Shown in pieces: positions 16,038-24,422 of a DNA stretch of 54,903 bases (its first letter is position 1; each line of letters starts with the position of its first letter). The DNA is from Companilactobacillus tucceti DSM 20183 (lineage in GTDB: Bacteria > Bacillota > Bacilli > Lactobacillales > Lactobacillaceae), in NCBI RefSeq assembly GCF_001434665.1, contig NZ_AZDG01000016.1, forward strand, positions 1-54,903, given 5' to 3'. The notes under the pieces were generated by a model, which made no database searches, had not been told where the DNA came from, and saw only the letters and a program-made list of their open reading frames with translations. A program made the translations under genes and the position numbers.

Positions 16038-17411
16038 ATGAAAGAAAAAATTTTTAAAAAAGCAGATTATAAGCAATTCATCTCTAAAGATGCGCATTTT
16101 ACAAAATCTCTTACTAAAAATAATCTGATTGCCATGGGAATTGGCTCGATTATTGGTACAGGAATTTTCATTTTACCTGGGATCGTTGCTTATTCAACAT
16201 CCGGACCAAGTATCACTATATCTTTTGTGTTGGCTGCAATCGTTTGTATTTTGGCAGCTATGTGTTTTGCGGAACTTTCTTCAACTTTTCCTGTAGCAGG
16301 TAGTACTTATTCATATGGAAGTATCGTTTTTGGTCAATTACCCGGCTGGATAGTTGGTTGGGCATTGTGCCTAGAGTACATATTAGGTGTCTCTGCGGTT
16401 TCTTCTGGATTCTCAGCCTACTTTGTTAGTTTGTTCCAAGGATTTGGTATAGAGCTTCCTAAGGCGCTAACCGGACCATTTATTCCCTCTCAAGGGACAA
16501 TTATCAATTTACCCTCAGTAATAGTCTTAGTTTTGATCTATTTCTTATTAAGACGAGGTGTACAAGCTTCAGCAAAAATGAATGCGGTGATGGTTTTTGT
16601 TAAATTAGCCGTAATCATTGCATTTATTGTCATTGGTTTATTCTATATTAAGCCAGCAAATTATCATCCCTACTTTCCCATGGGAGGACTTGGAGTGGTA
16701 AAAGGTGCCGCACTTGTTTTCTTCGCTTATCTAGGATTTGATGTTATTCCATCTTCAGCGCCTGAAGTAAAAAATCCTCAAAAAAATATCCCAGCTGGTA
16801 TTATGATCTCTTTAGCCATATGTGCAGCTCTATATTTGATCATGGCGTCAGTTTTAACAGGGATGGTAAATTATAAGGATCTAAATGTTTCCGATCCAGT
16901 TGTTCTAGCTCTTAGATACGTTGGCCTTGGTAAAATTGCCTTTGTCATTACAATCGGAGCCTTAGCCGGTATGTTTACTATGATGTTAAACACTCTATAT
17001 GGCGGATCACGTCTAGTTTATGCTCTAGGACGCGATAAAATGATTCCACAAAGATTTGGAAAGCTCGATAAAAAGGCTAATATGCCCCTACTTTCACTAA
17101 ACGCCATAACGATAATGGCAGTTTCATTAGGTGGACTAGTATCATTAAAGGAACTAACTAGTTTAGTTAACATTGGCACTTTATTATCATTTACATTTGT
17201 TTCATTGGGAGTTATAAAATTAAGAAATAGAACTGATGTCCCTGAAAGTGGGTTCCATGTTCCTTTCTATCCAGTATTCCCAATTTTGTCAGCATTGTTG
17301 TGTATTCTATTGATGACACAAGTAAGTATAAATTCTTGGATCGCATTTATCGGCTGGATTGCAGTTGGAATCGGTATATATTTTGCTTACGGCTATCGTC
17401 AGGCAAACTAA
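16038..17411 (+). CDS. APC-family amino acid permease (YfnA/cationic type)
   Basis: This 457-residue, 12-helix membrane protein imports amino acids with protons. The N-terminal IAMGIGSIIGTGIFILPG near 33-50 is the substrate-binding unwound helix motif of APC transporters. The next helices (SFVLAAIVCILAAMCFAELSS) and GFDVIPSSAPEVKNPQKNIP near 235-254 match the YfnA/BcaP/CAT subgroup, which carries branched-chain or cationic amino acids. The soluble N-terminus is about 30 residues. The start is ATG at 16038 with a modest AGGTAGG site. It is monocistronic, followed by a repeated two-hairpin element, and converges on the sulfur amino acid enzyme gene. Substrate cannot be fixed from sequence. Confidence 0.85.
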   Translation: MKEKIFKKADYKQFISKDAHFTKSLTKNNLIAMGIGSIIGTGIFILPGIVAYSTSGPSITISFVLAAIVCILAAMCFAELSSTFPVAGSTYSYGSIVFGQLPGWIVGWALCLEYILGVSAVSSGFSAYFVSLFQGFGIELPKALTGPFIPSQGTIINLPSVIVLVLIYFLLRRGVQASAKMNAVMVFVKLAVIIAFIVIGLFYIKPANYHPYFPMGGLGVVKGAALVFFAYLGFDVIPSSAPEVKNPQKNIPAGIMISLAICAALYLIMASVLTGMVNYKDLNVSDPVVLALRYVGLGKIAFVITIGALAGMFTMMLNTLYGGSRLVYALGRDKMIPQRFGKLDKKANMPLLSLNAITIMAVSLGGLVSLKELTSLVNIGTLLSFTFVSLGVIKLRNRTDVPESGFHVPFYPVFPILSALLCILLMTQVSINSWIAFIGWIAVGIGIYFAYGYRQAN

Positions 17412-17420
17412 AATAGAGAA

Positions 17421-17526
17421 AGAGTGTGACAAAGAGCATTTTGTAGATATGTAGTCCTTTGTTGCACGTTTAGTCTATAAAAGTTCAGAAAAGAGGGATC
17501 GTGACCTATGTCACGACCCCTCTTTT
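17421..17526 (+). repeat. Two-hairpin intergenic element, copy A
   Basis: Hairpin 1 pairs GTGTGACAAAG (17424-17434) with CTTTGTTGCAC (17457-17467) including two G-U wobbles. A CACGTTTAGTCTATAAAA segment follows at 17465-17482. Hairpin 2 pairs AAGAGGG and TCGTGAC (17491-17505) with GTCACGA and CCCTCTT (17510-17524), ending in a T-run. The same layout and shared words recur after purA at 46421-46549. Hairpin 2 is a terminator for the permease and, having a G-U pair in place of an A-C mismatch on the minus strand, also suits the convergent gene. Confidence 0.75.
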
Positions 17527-17555
17527 TGCATTAAATATATCTAAACATGATTTTT

Positions 17556-18698
17556 TTATACATACTCTAAAGCTTGTTTTATATCATCAATCAAATCATG
17601 ATAATCTTCTAGTCCAATTGATAAGCGTATCAATTCGTCTTTGATTCCTACTTTTAGTCTTTCTTCACGTGGAATCTCCGCATGTGATTGAAATGCCGGA
17701 ACCTCCGCCAAACTTTCAACTGCTCCTAAACTAACTGCAAATGAAAATACTTTAATATGATTTACAAATTCTTTTGCATCAAGTCCTGGATTTAATTCAA
17801 AGGATAGTACTCCACCAAATCCCTTGCATTCATCTTTAATCGCTTCAAAATTTTTATCGCCATCATGACCAGGATAATGGATCACACTGATATGTGAATC
17901 TTTCTCCAAAAATTCAATCACTTTTTGAACATTGAACAAATGACGATCCATTCTTACTGCTAATGTTTGGATACCTCTTTGTAAAATACTAGACTCCTGT
18001 GGTGGCAATACAGCCCCTGTAGTATTTTGATAATTATATATCTGTTCAGCGACATCCTTATCTTTAGCAACCACTACCCCTGCAACTAAATCAGAATGTC
18101 CTGCTAAGTATTTAGTTGCTGAATGAATTACAACATCCGCACCTAAATTAAGTGGTTGTTGCAAGTATGGTGATAGAAAAGTATTGTCGATCAACGTCAA
18201 AATATGATGTTTTTTTGCAATAGCTGTTATTTGACGAACATCTGTCAGTTGTAATAGTGGATTTGTTACAGTTTCAAAATAAATAGCTTTAGTATCTGCA
18301 GAAATAGCTTTTTCAACTGCATCAGAATCTCTTGTATCAACTGATGTGAAAGTAATTCCATTTGGCTTTAAATATTCATTGATATATCTGAAGGTTCCAC
18401 CATAAATATTTTCACCAATAACAATATTATCGCCAGGCTTAAAAAGAGAGAATGCTGCTGTAATTGCTGCCATACCAGAAGCAAATGCAAATCCAGCAAA
18501 ACCATTTTCTAGTTTAGCTAGTAGTTGCTCTACTGATGCTCTTGTTGGATTACCTGATCTTTCATAGTCCCAACGAACATCAGCTCCGAATTTAGGATAA
18601 ACATAAGTTGATGAATTATAAACTGGAGTATTGATGGCACCGGTATTATTGTCGTCAACCTTACCTCCATGAATCAATGTAGTATTAAATTTTGACAT
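17556..18698 (-). CDS. Cystathionine gamma-synthase/lyase-type PLP enzyme
   Basis: This is a cytoplasmic PLP enzyme of the Cys/Met metabolism family, fold type I, normally a tetramer. The PLP lysine is Lys196 in HSATKYLAGHSDLVAG. YERSGNPTR near 45-53, FASGMAAI near 72-79 and SLGAVESL near the C-terminus are conserved. At 380 residues it has normal length. Sequence alone cannot separate cystathionine gamma-synthase (MetB), beta-lyase (MetC/PatB-like) or gamma-lyase (MccB), so I leave the symbol blank. The ATG at 18698 has a GAGGGGGAG site. It is monocistronic with a good promoter; I see no T-box or SAM riboswitch in the 160-nt leader. It shares a bidirectional terminator with the convergent permease. 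Confidence 0.88.
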   Translation of the reverse strand: MSKFNTTLIHGGKVDDNNTGAINTPVYNSSTYVYPKFGADVRWDYERSGNPTRASVEQLLAKLENGFAGFAFASGMAAITAAFSLFKPGDNIVIGENIYGGTFRYINEYLKPNGITFTSVDTRDSDAVEKAISADTKAIYFETVTNPLLQLTDVRQITAIAKKHHILTLIDNTFLSPYLQQPLNLGADVVIHSATKYLAGHSDLVAGVVVAKDKDVAEQIYNYQNTTGAVLPPQESSILQRGIQTLAVRMDRHLFNVQKVIEFLEKDSHISVIHYPGHDGDKNFEAIKDECKGFGGVLSFELNPGLDAKEFVNHIKVFSFAVSLGAVESLAEVPAFQSHAEIPREERLKVGIKDELIRLSIGLEDYHDLIDDIKQALEYV

Positions 18699-18747
18699 AT
18701 AAAACTCCCCCTCAAATTTACATTATCAATACGCTTTATTGGCAAGT

Positions 18748-18776
18748 ATATTAGCATTGTTTTAATTTCATTACAA
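18748..18776 (-). promoter_or_regulatory. Promoter of the Cys/Met PLP enzyme gene
   Basis: On the minus strand TTGTAA (18776-18771) and TAATAT (18753-18748) are 17 bp apart, with a TGC extended -10. The start codon is about 50 bp downstream. Confidence 0.6.
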
Positions 18777-18796
18777 CACACGTCAATGATCAAAAT

Positions 18797-18830
18797 AATA
18801 CAGAATGTTTCACATGGAACATTCTGTATT
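18797..18830 (-). terminator. Terminator hairpin of the Gfo/Idh gene, containing a parS-like core
   Basis: AATACAGAATGTT (18797-18809) and AACATTCTGTATT (18818-18830) form a perfect 13-bp stem. The minus-strand tail ATTATTTTG is moderately U-rich. The apex holds TGTTCCATGTGAAACA (read on the minus strand, 18821-18806), one mismatch from the ParB-binding parS consensus. Confidence 0.65.
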
Positions 18831-18861
18831 CAGAACGTACGTTTCCACTATATATAGTATT

Positions 18862-19764
18862 CTAATTTTTATGAACAATTTTGTAACAGGTTTCATGACT
18901 CAATATAGATGACTTGGGACTAACTGGATTCTCTAATTTTTCAGAAACAGCACGCAAGAACTCCATAATTATTTTCTTAAAGCCTCTTGTTACCAAGTTC
19001 TGTTCCCAATCAGGACGTGAAAGCTGTTGTACTCCACCCGTAGTATATTCTTCCAAATTGCTTAAATTGGTCACGACAGATCTCTGGCTTTCACCTTGAA
19101 CAACACTTTGCTCCAAATTCAATCCACTGATCATATTAGTTACGACTTGAATATGACTATTTTTAGTCTCAGCATCAAAATACATTTGCGCTAATTTATC
19201 ATCTTTTAGAACCAATTTTGATCTTGTCGTCTCTATTGGCTCGTCCATTAAATAAAAAGCTGTATCAATACTGTGAATTGCTAAATCAAAGATAGCTTGA
19301 TCAACATTCTGTTCAACATCTTCTCGTGTTTTTTCTACCGTTATCATTCTCTTATTAGGGATTTTTTTTAATTCTTGATTATACGGTGCAAAACGACGAT
19401 TAAAGCCGCAAGTTAATAACAAATTTTTTTCTTCAGCCAATTTATAAAGTTCTTTAACTTCACCGATGTCATCAGAAACCGGCTTATCAACATACACATT
19501 TATTCCAGATAAAAGTAGCTTTTTAATAATAGCTGCATGAGTTTTTGTTGGAGTATGTACAAATACAGCTAACGGTTTTTCAGCAATTAGCTGATCTAAG
19601 GTCTGATGTAAATGACTAAAATTATATTTAGCTTTTAAGAATTGACCCTTATCTTTGTTACGAGTTGTTAAATGCCATTCAAATTGATCCTGTAATTCAG
19701 ACATAACAGGTAGATATGCTTTTTGAGCAATTTTTCCTAATCCAATAACTCCTATTTTTTCCAA
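18862..19764 (-). CDS. Gfo/Idh/MocA-family oxidoreductase
   Basis: This is an NAD(P)-dependent sugar or cyclitol dehydrogenase family member of 300 residues. The N-terminal Rossmann motif VIGLGKIAQKAYLPVM sits at 6-21. YVDKPVSDD near 91-99 holds the EKP-type lysine, with Asp replacing the more usual Glu. DLAIHSIDTAFYLMDEP near 160-176 carries the family's catalytic-region histidine. The C-terminal alpha/beta substrate domain is shorter than in many relatives (300 rather than about 330-350). The ATG at 19764 has a GGAGAA site. It is monocistronic between two terminators and the substrate cannot be inferred from neighbours. Confidence 0.85.
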   Translation of the reverse strand: MEKIGVIGLGKIAQKAYLPVMSELQDQFEWHLTTRNKDKGQFLKAKYNFSHLHQTLDQLIAEKPLAVFVHTPTKTHAAIIKKLLLSGINVYVDKPVSDDIGEVKELYKLAEEKNLLLTCGFNRRFAPYNQELKKIPNKRMITVEKTREDVEQNVDQAIFDLAIHSIDTAFYLMDEPIETTRSKLVLKDDKLAQMYFDAETKNSHIQVVTNMISGLNLEQSVVQGESQRSVVTNLSNLEEYTTGGVQQLSRPDWEQNLVTRGFKKIIMEFLRAVSEKLENPVSPKSSILSHETCYKIVHKN

Positions 19765-19821
19765 AGGCGTTCTCCTTTAATCCTAATATTACTAATCTTA
19801 TTACTTAATATTTTAATATAC

Positions 19822-19868
19822 AAAAAAAGCGTGATGGCAAAGTTGAAAAACTTCTCCATCACGCTTTT
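19822..19868. terminator. Bidirectional terminator after adenine deaminase
   Basis: AAAAGCGTGATGG (19825-19837) pairs with CCATCACGCTTTT (19856-19868), with an inner AAGTT/AACTT stem. A-runs and T-runs flank both sides. It ends the five-gene operon on the minus strand. Confidence 0.85.
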
Positions 19869-19881
19869 ATGAAATTTTATT

Positions 19882-21555
19882 TTAATCAAATAACGGAATC
19901 TTTTCTTGTGTCTTTACATTAAACATCCCTACGTCAGAGATTTTTAATTCCGGTGATACTAGTAATGACAAAGTTGAAAATGACATGATCTCATTGAAGT
20001 TTACATATCCCAATCGATTCATAGCTTTTCTAACTTCTTTTAATTTGTCAGCTAAAATTTCTACTGGTTCACTACTGATAATACCTCCAACATTTAAAGG
20101 AGTATTAGCAGTGATTTTACCATTCTCAGCAACTATATAGCCACCTTGTTGATCGATTAACTGATGTTGGACCTCAAGCATAGACTTTAAATCAGTTCCC
20201 ATAACCATTAAATTATGATGATCATGTGCCCAAGTAGTTCCCACTGCACCAGATTTATTCAGCGTATTTTTAACTAATCCAAAACTGACATTACCATTTT
20301 TGCCATATCTTTCCTGAACTACTAATAATGAAAGACCTGCAGATTGCCAATCCACCTTATCATCAATAACATTTAATTCTACTTTTTCATGTTCAGTAAA
20401 AGTTCCATGTTCATTAACGACCATTACATTTGCAGTAACTTTTGATTTTGAACTTATCAAAATCAAATCAGCTTCTGAAAATTTTCTAGCATGAACAGTA
20501 TTCTGTAAATATTTAGGAAAATCAGAACGTCTTGAAGGTAACTCTTCAGTTGAAATTCCCGACTTAAATACTCGATCAATTTCAAATTCATTTAAATCAG
20601 ACAACATAATCAAATCAGCAATTCGTCCTGGAGTAATTGCTCCTCGATCGTTCAAGGACATTCTTCTGGCAGGAGTATAAGTTGACATATAAATAGCTTT
20701 CTCAACTGGTAAACCTAGTTTGATAGCTTCTTTGACAATTAAATTCAAATGACCATTTACTAAATCATCTGCCATAACATCGTCAGTAACAAAACCTGTA
20801 TATTCATAGAGATTATTTTTAACGATTGTTTCCATATTCTCTTTTGAAAGGGATTTTTTCTGTAGTTGAATATACATGCCATTACTAATTCGCTCTAACA
20901 TTGTTTTAGGAGCTTGGAATGTATGATCGGAAGTGATTCCACTTGCTACAAACTTGGCTAGATCTTCGCCAGTATATTTAGGACAATGTCCTTCAAGTGG
21001 CATTGTTGGACGCTTATTTTGACACAAACGAATAATTTGTCTGATCAAAGATTCAGGTTCATCAACTATTCCCTTAAAGTTCATAGCTTCGCCTAAACAG
21101 ATGATACGTTTATCCTTCAAAAGTTCACTAACTTCACTTAATCCAATGACCCCACCAGTAGTTTCCATATCCGTTCTAGTTGATGGAACAGAGGATGGAA
21201 TGGCATAAAATGTATCAATGACACTTCGTTGACTCATAAAGTTTTTTAGTCCCTGTAATCCAGCTACATTAGCAATTTCATGTGCATCAGCAATTACAGT
21301 TGTGGTACCAAATTTAACCGCCATTTTACCAAAGTTAGCAGGTCCCGTCATAGAACTCTCGATATGCATATGCGAATCGATCAACCCTGGTATAAGATAT
21401 TTGCCTTTAGCATCAACTATATTTTTGGCATCATAACCCAAATCTGTATCAACTCTTACAAATTTGCCTTCGTTGATAGCAACATCTTTTGATTCAAACG
21501 TTTGGTTAAAAGTATTAAAAACTTTTCCATTAATGATTAAAGTGTCTATTTTCAT
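19882..21555 (-). CDS. ade: Adenine deaminase
   Basis: This metal-dependent amidohydrolase deaminates adenine to hypoxanthine in purine salvage. The 557-residue protein has the AdeC layout: an N-terminal beta domain, the metal site HMHIESS with His62 and His64, GHCPKYTGEDLAKFVASGITSDHT near 193-217, and the C-terminal region with TTWAHDHHNLMVMG near 427-440 typical of the family. It is the last gene of the ABC transporter operon, 10 bp after the binding-protein gene. The location implies the imported substrate is a purine or that the operon is switched by purine status; a PurBox-like pair overlaps the operon promoter. The ATG at 21555 has a weak AAAGAGG site consistent with coupling. Confidence 0.93.
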   Translation of the reverse strand: MKIDTLIINGKVFNTFNQTFESKDVAINEGKFVRVDTDLGYDAKNIVDAKGKYLIPGLIDSHMHIESSMTGPANFGKMAVKFGTTTVIADAHEIANVAGLQGLKNFMSQRSVIDTFYAIPSSVPSTRTDMETTGGVIGLSEVSELLKDKRIICLGEAMNFKGIVDEPESLIRQIIRLCQNKRPTMPLEGHCPKYTGEDLAKFVASGITSDHTFQAPKTMLERISNGMYIQLQKKSLSKENMETIVKNNLYEYTGFVTDDVMADDLVNGHLNLIVKEAIKLGLPVEKAIYMSTYTPARRMSLNDRGAITPGRIADLIMLSDLNEFEIDRVFKSGISTEELPSRRSDFPKYLQNTVHARKFSEADLILISSKSKVTANVMVVNEHGTFTEHEKVELNVIDDKVDWQSAGLSLLVVQERYGKNGNVSFGLVKNTLNKSGAVGTTWAHDHHNLMVMGTDLKSMLEVQHQLIDQQGGYIVAENGKITANTPLNVGGIISSEPVEILADKLKEVRKAMNRLGYVNFNEIMSFSTLSLLVSPELKISDVGMFNVKTQEKIPLFD

Positions 21556-21565
21556 ATTTGCCTCT

Positions 21566-22618
21566 TTAGTTCATTGTTTGATTCCAAGTTTTGATCCATG
21601 TTGGTAATTCTTTATTTACATAGTTAAAGTCGATCAATTTAGCACGTTTTGCTACATCCCCAAATGTCATATGTTTAACATCGCGTGTAAGACTAACTTG
21701 ACTATTTACAGGAGCGTTATTCAATGAATCTGAACCTGCAACAACTGTTTGAGAATCTTTACCGATACGATAGTCAATATACTTGTATGCTGCTTCAGTA
21801 TTCTTACTATTCTTCAAGATTGAAACTGTATCATAATTTGCATATGTTCCTGATTCTGGTACTACATAATCTACATCTGGAGCTGCTCCTTGAATCATAT
21901 CAACTGCAAAGTCACCAACAACAGCAGCGTCGATCTCACCAGACTTGAACATATTAGCTAAATCAGAAGATTTTGAATATGTCTTAACAACATTAGGCTT
22001 TAATTCTTTTAAAGCACCAAAAGCAGCTTTTCCATCATCTTTTGTTACATCAGTTTTTGCATGTTCACTTGCTACATAAACCATAGCTGGACCAAATGTT
22101 GTTGAAATATCAGGAATTGCAATTCTGTTTTCTAACTTCTTATCCCACAATTGATCCCAAGAAGTAATTTTACCAACTGTCTTAGGGTTATAAATGATAC
22201 CTATACTGTTAACTGTATATGGAACACTGTTTGTATCTTTAGCTAATTTTTGTTGTTCTTTACTTAAATACTTGAAATTCTTAATCTTATCGAAGTCTAA
22301 TTTTTTGAATAGACCTTTCTTTTGACCAGCCACAGCGTTGTTTTGAGCTAGTTCGATAACATCGACGCTAGAATTAGGATTATGTTCAATTTGAGTAAAT
22401 CTTGATGAACTATCTCCAAATTGACTCTTAACTTTAAGTTTATTTTCCTTTTGGAATGGTTTGAAAACATCATTTGTCATTTGCTTAGTAGCTAATCCAA
22501 AAGTAGATACAGTTAATTGCTTACTTTCTTTACTACTACTATTGTTACTGCATCCAGCTACTAATAATGTAACTAGTAAAGTTGTGATGATCGCAAAGAA
22601 TTTAGTATTTTTTTTCAT
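21566..22618 (-). CDS. ABC importer substrate-binding lipoprotein (POPT class)
   Basis: This is an extracellular lipid-anchored solute-binding protein of 350 residues. The signal peptide ends in the lipobox LVAGC with Cys23, followed by a Ser/Asn linker. The mature part has the two-lobe pattern of the PotD/PhnS/FbpA-type binding proteins: TVSTFGLATKQMTNDVFKPFQKEN, VDVIELAQNN, VPYTVNSIGIIYNPKTV, SEIDAAVVGDFA-like segment and TEAAYKYIDYRIG. Those clans bind polyamines, phosphonates, thiamine or ferric ions; polyamine importers look closest in length and partner types. Because adenine deaminase is in the same operon, a purine-related ligand should be considered. The ligand is not known. Confidence 0.85.
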   Translation of the reverse strand: MKKNTKFFAIITTLLVTLLVAGCSNNSSSKESKQLTVSTFGLATKQMTNDVFKPFQKENKLKVKSQFGDSSSRFTQIEHNPNSSVDVIELAQNNAVAGQKKGLFKKLDFDKIKNFKYLSKEQQKLAKDTNSVPYTVNSIGIIYNPKTVGKITSWDQLWDKKLENRIAIPDISTTFGPAMVYVASEHAKTDVTKDDGKAAFGALKELKPNVVKTYSKSSDLANMFKSGEIDAAVVGDFAVDMIQGAAPDVDYVVPESGTYANYDTVSILKNSKNTEAAYKYIDYRIGKDSQTVVAGSDSLNNAPVNSQVSLTRDVKHMTFGDVAKRAKLIDFNYVNKELPTWIKTWNQTMN

Positions 22619-22627
22619 GTTAATCTC

Positions 22628-23629
22628 CTATTTATCCTCTAATTCAATTAATGATTGTTTTGGAAAATTCAATGTAATTTCAGCATTCGTTGAAGACTGA
22701 TCTTCAGTAGTATTGACTTTCAAAGTACCTATTTCAGTTTCAACAATATATTGATAGTAGTTACCTAAAAAGTTTTTCGAAATGACTTTCCCCAAAAGAT
22801 TATTTTCTCCTGAGCCAATTTCGATGTTCTCTGGTCGAATAGTTAACAATTTCCCCGTAATCTCTTTATGAAATTGCCATTGTTTACTTTCGGCCCATTC
22901 TTTTGAAATAAAGTTATCATAACCTATAAATCTTGCAACAAACTCAGTCTTTGGATTCTTATAAATATTTTGCGGTGTATCTAATTGTTCGATTTGACCT
23001 TTATTCATTAAAGCCACTCGATCAGAAATGGCAAAACATTCCTCCTGATCATGAGTAACAAAGATAGTTGTCATCTTTAATTTTTGTTGCAGACGATGTA
23101 TTTCTTCACGCATCTCAATACGAAGTTTTGCATCAAGATTACTTAATGGCTCATCTAATAACAAAACGCTAGGATTGATTGCCAATGCTCTGGCTAATGA
23201 TACTCGTTGTTGTTGTCCACCAGATAATTCACTTGGCATACGATCCTTCAAATTAGATAAACCTGTTATATCTAAAATATCTAATGCTTTTTTTTCGATT
23301 GTTTTTTTATCTAACTTACGTCTCTTTAAACCAAAAGTAATATTTTGAAAAATTGTCATATGTGGAAACAAAGCGTAACTTTGGAAAACCATTCCAAAAT
23401 TTCTCTTATAGACTGGAACCTTGCTAATATCTTTTCCGGAGACCCTTATCGTTCCTTTTTGAATCGGGATCAAACCAGAAATTAGTCGAAGCATTGTTGT
23501 TTTTCCGCAACCACTAGGACCTAAAATAGATAACAATTCACCATCTTTAATGTTCAATGACAAGTCATCGAGAATCTTTTTATCCTTTTGGTAAGACATT
23601 GATAAATCTGTTATTTCAATATTTGCCAA
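22628..23629 (-). CDS. ABC importer ATP-binding protein (PotA-like)
   Basis: This is the cytoplasmic ATPase that drives the adjacent permeases. The 333-residue protein has Walker A GPSGCGKTT at 37-45, the Q-loop MVFQSYALFPHM, the signature LSGGQQQR near 134-141, Walker B VLLLDEPLSNLD and the switch His in TIFVTHDQEE. A C-terminal TOBE domain of about 95 residues, as in PotA, follows from about 240 (LLTIRPENIEIG). It lies 9 bp downstream of the second permease gene and 9 bp upstream of the binding-protein gene. It is one of only two ABC-type ATPase genes in the window and clearly belongs to the importer. Confidence 0.92.
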   Translation of the reverse strand: MANIEITDLSMSYQKDKKILDDLSLNIKDGELLSILGPSGCGKTTMLRLISGLIPIQKGTIRVSGKDISKVPVYKRNFGMVFQSYALFPHMTIFQNITFGLKRRKLDKKTIEKKALDILDITGLSNLKDRMPSELSGGQQQRVSLARALAINPSVLLLDEPLSNLDAKLRIEMREEIHRLQQKLKMTTIFVTHDQEECFAISDRVALMNKGQIEQLDTPQNIYKNPKTEFVARFIGYDNFISKEWAESKQWQFHKEITGKLLTIRPENIEIGSGENNLLGKVISKNFLGNYYQYIVETEIGTLKVNTTEDQSSTNAEITLNFPKQSLIELEDK

Positions 23630-23639
23630 GTTAAATCTC

Positions 23640-24422
23640 CTATGTCAATTTGTTTAGTCCCAAGTATTTCTCAACAATGATCATCATCAAGGCGGTAATG
23701 ATCATTAAAATAACTGAAACAGCGGAAACCGTCGGATCGTAATTATTTTCTAGATAATTAAGAATAGATGTCGGTAGCATATTCAAATCCGGTCCGTTTA
23801 AGAACAAACTTATTGGAATATTATTGAACGAAGTTATAAAAGAAAGAATAAAAGCAGCTACAACGCTTTGCTTAATATTAGGAATCACTACTTTAAAGAA
23901 AGCAGTAAGCTTATCGTACCCAACCATCCAAGCAGCCTCTTCGATACTCTCGTCAAACTCCATCATCCCTGCTGTAATCAAACGAACTACATATGGTAAA
24001 CAAAGTAAGAAATGACCAACGATCAAACTGATGAAAAGTGGTAATTGTAAACTAATTACTAATGCCTGATACAAAGCAAAACCTATTACGATCTCAGGTA
24101 TTAAGGCGGGACTTAAAAAAATCGTTTGAAACCAATCCTTATGGTGAATATCAAATCTAGTTAATACATAAACAATAGGAGTACCTACTAATAAGGCTAA
24201 AAATGATGCCAAAATAGCAACTATCGAACTCATTTTTAGACCTTCAACAAAATCAGGCTGCTGAAAAACATTTTTATACCAGTCAAAAGTAAACCCTTTG
24301 ATTGGAAAAGAAATGGCTGATTCTTGACCAAATGATGTAACGATAACAATCAGTAAAGGTACAACTAAAATCACTAAAACTAAAAATCCTACTACAGACG
24401 AAAACTTTATTCTTGTTCTCAT
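23640..24422 (-). CDS. ABC importer permease subunit 2 (PotC-like)
   Basis: This 260-residue inner-membrane permease has six predicted helices. The ATPase-coupling EAA loop reads EEAAWMVGYDKLTAFFKVVIPNIK near 150-173, the standard EAA...G pattern. GIRT-like N-terminal and IISLFLNGPDLNMLPTSILNYLE segments fit PotC/PhnV subunits. Its ATG at 24422 overlaps the stop of the first permease gene by 4 bp (ATGA), so translation is coupled. It pairs with that subunit to make the heterodimeric channel. Confidence 0.9.
   Translation of the reverse strand: MRTRIKFSSVVGFLVLVILVVPLLIVIVTSFGQESAISFPIKGFTFDWYKNVFQQPDFVEGLKMSSIVAILASFLALLVGTPIVYVLTRFDIHHKDWFQTIFLSPALIPEIVIGFALYQALVISLQLPLFISLIVGHFLLCLPYVVRLITAGMMEFDESIEEAAWMVGYDKLTAFFKVVIPNIKQSVVAAFILSFITSFNNIPISLFLNGPDLNMLPTSILNYLENNYDPTVSAVSVILMIITALMMIIVEKYLGLNKLT

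Noticed and set aside
18699-18796. Possible T-box or SAM riboswitch upstream of the Cys/Met PLP enzyme
   Set aside because: The leader is too short after its promoter and has no T-box UGGNACC sequence or SAM-I helices.
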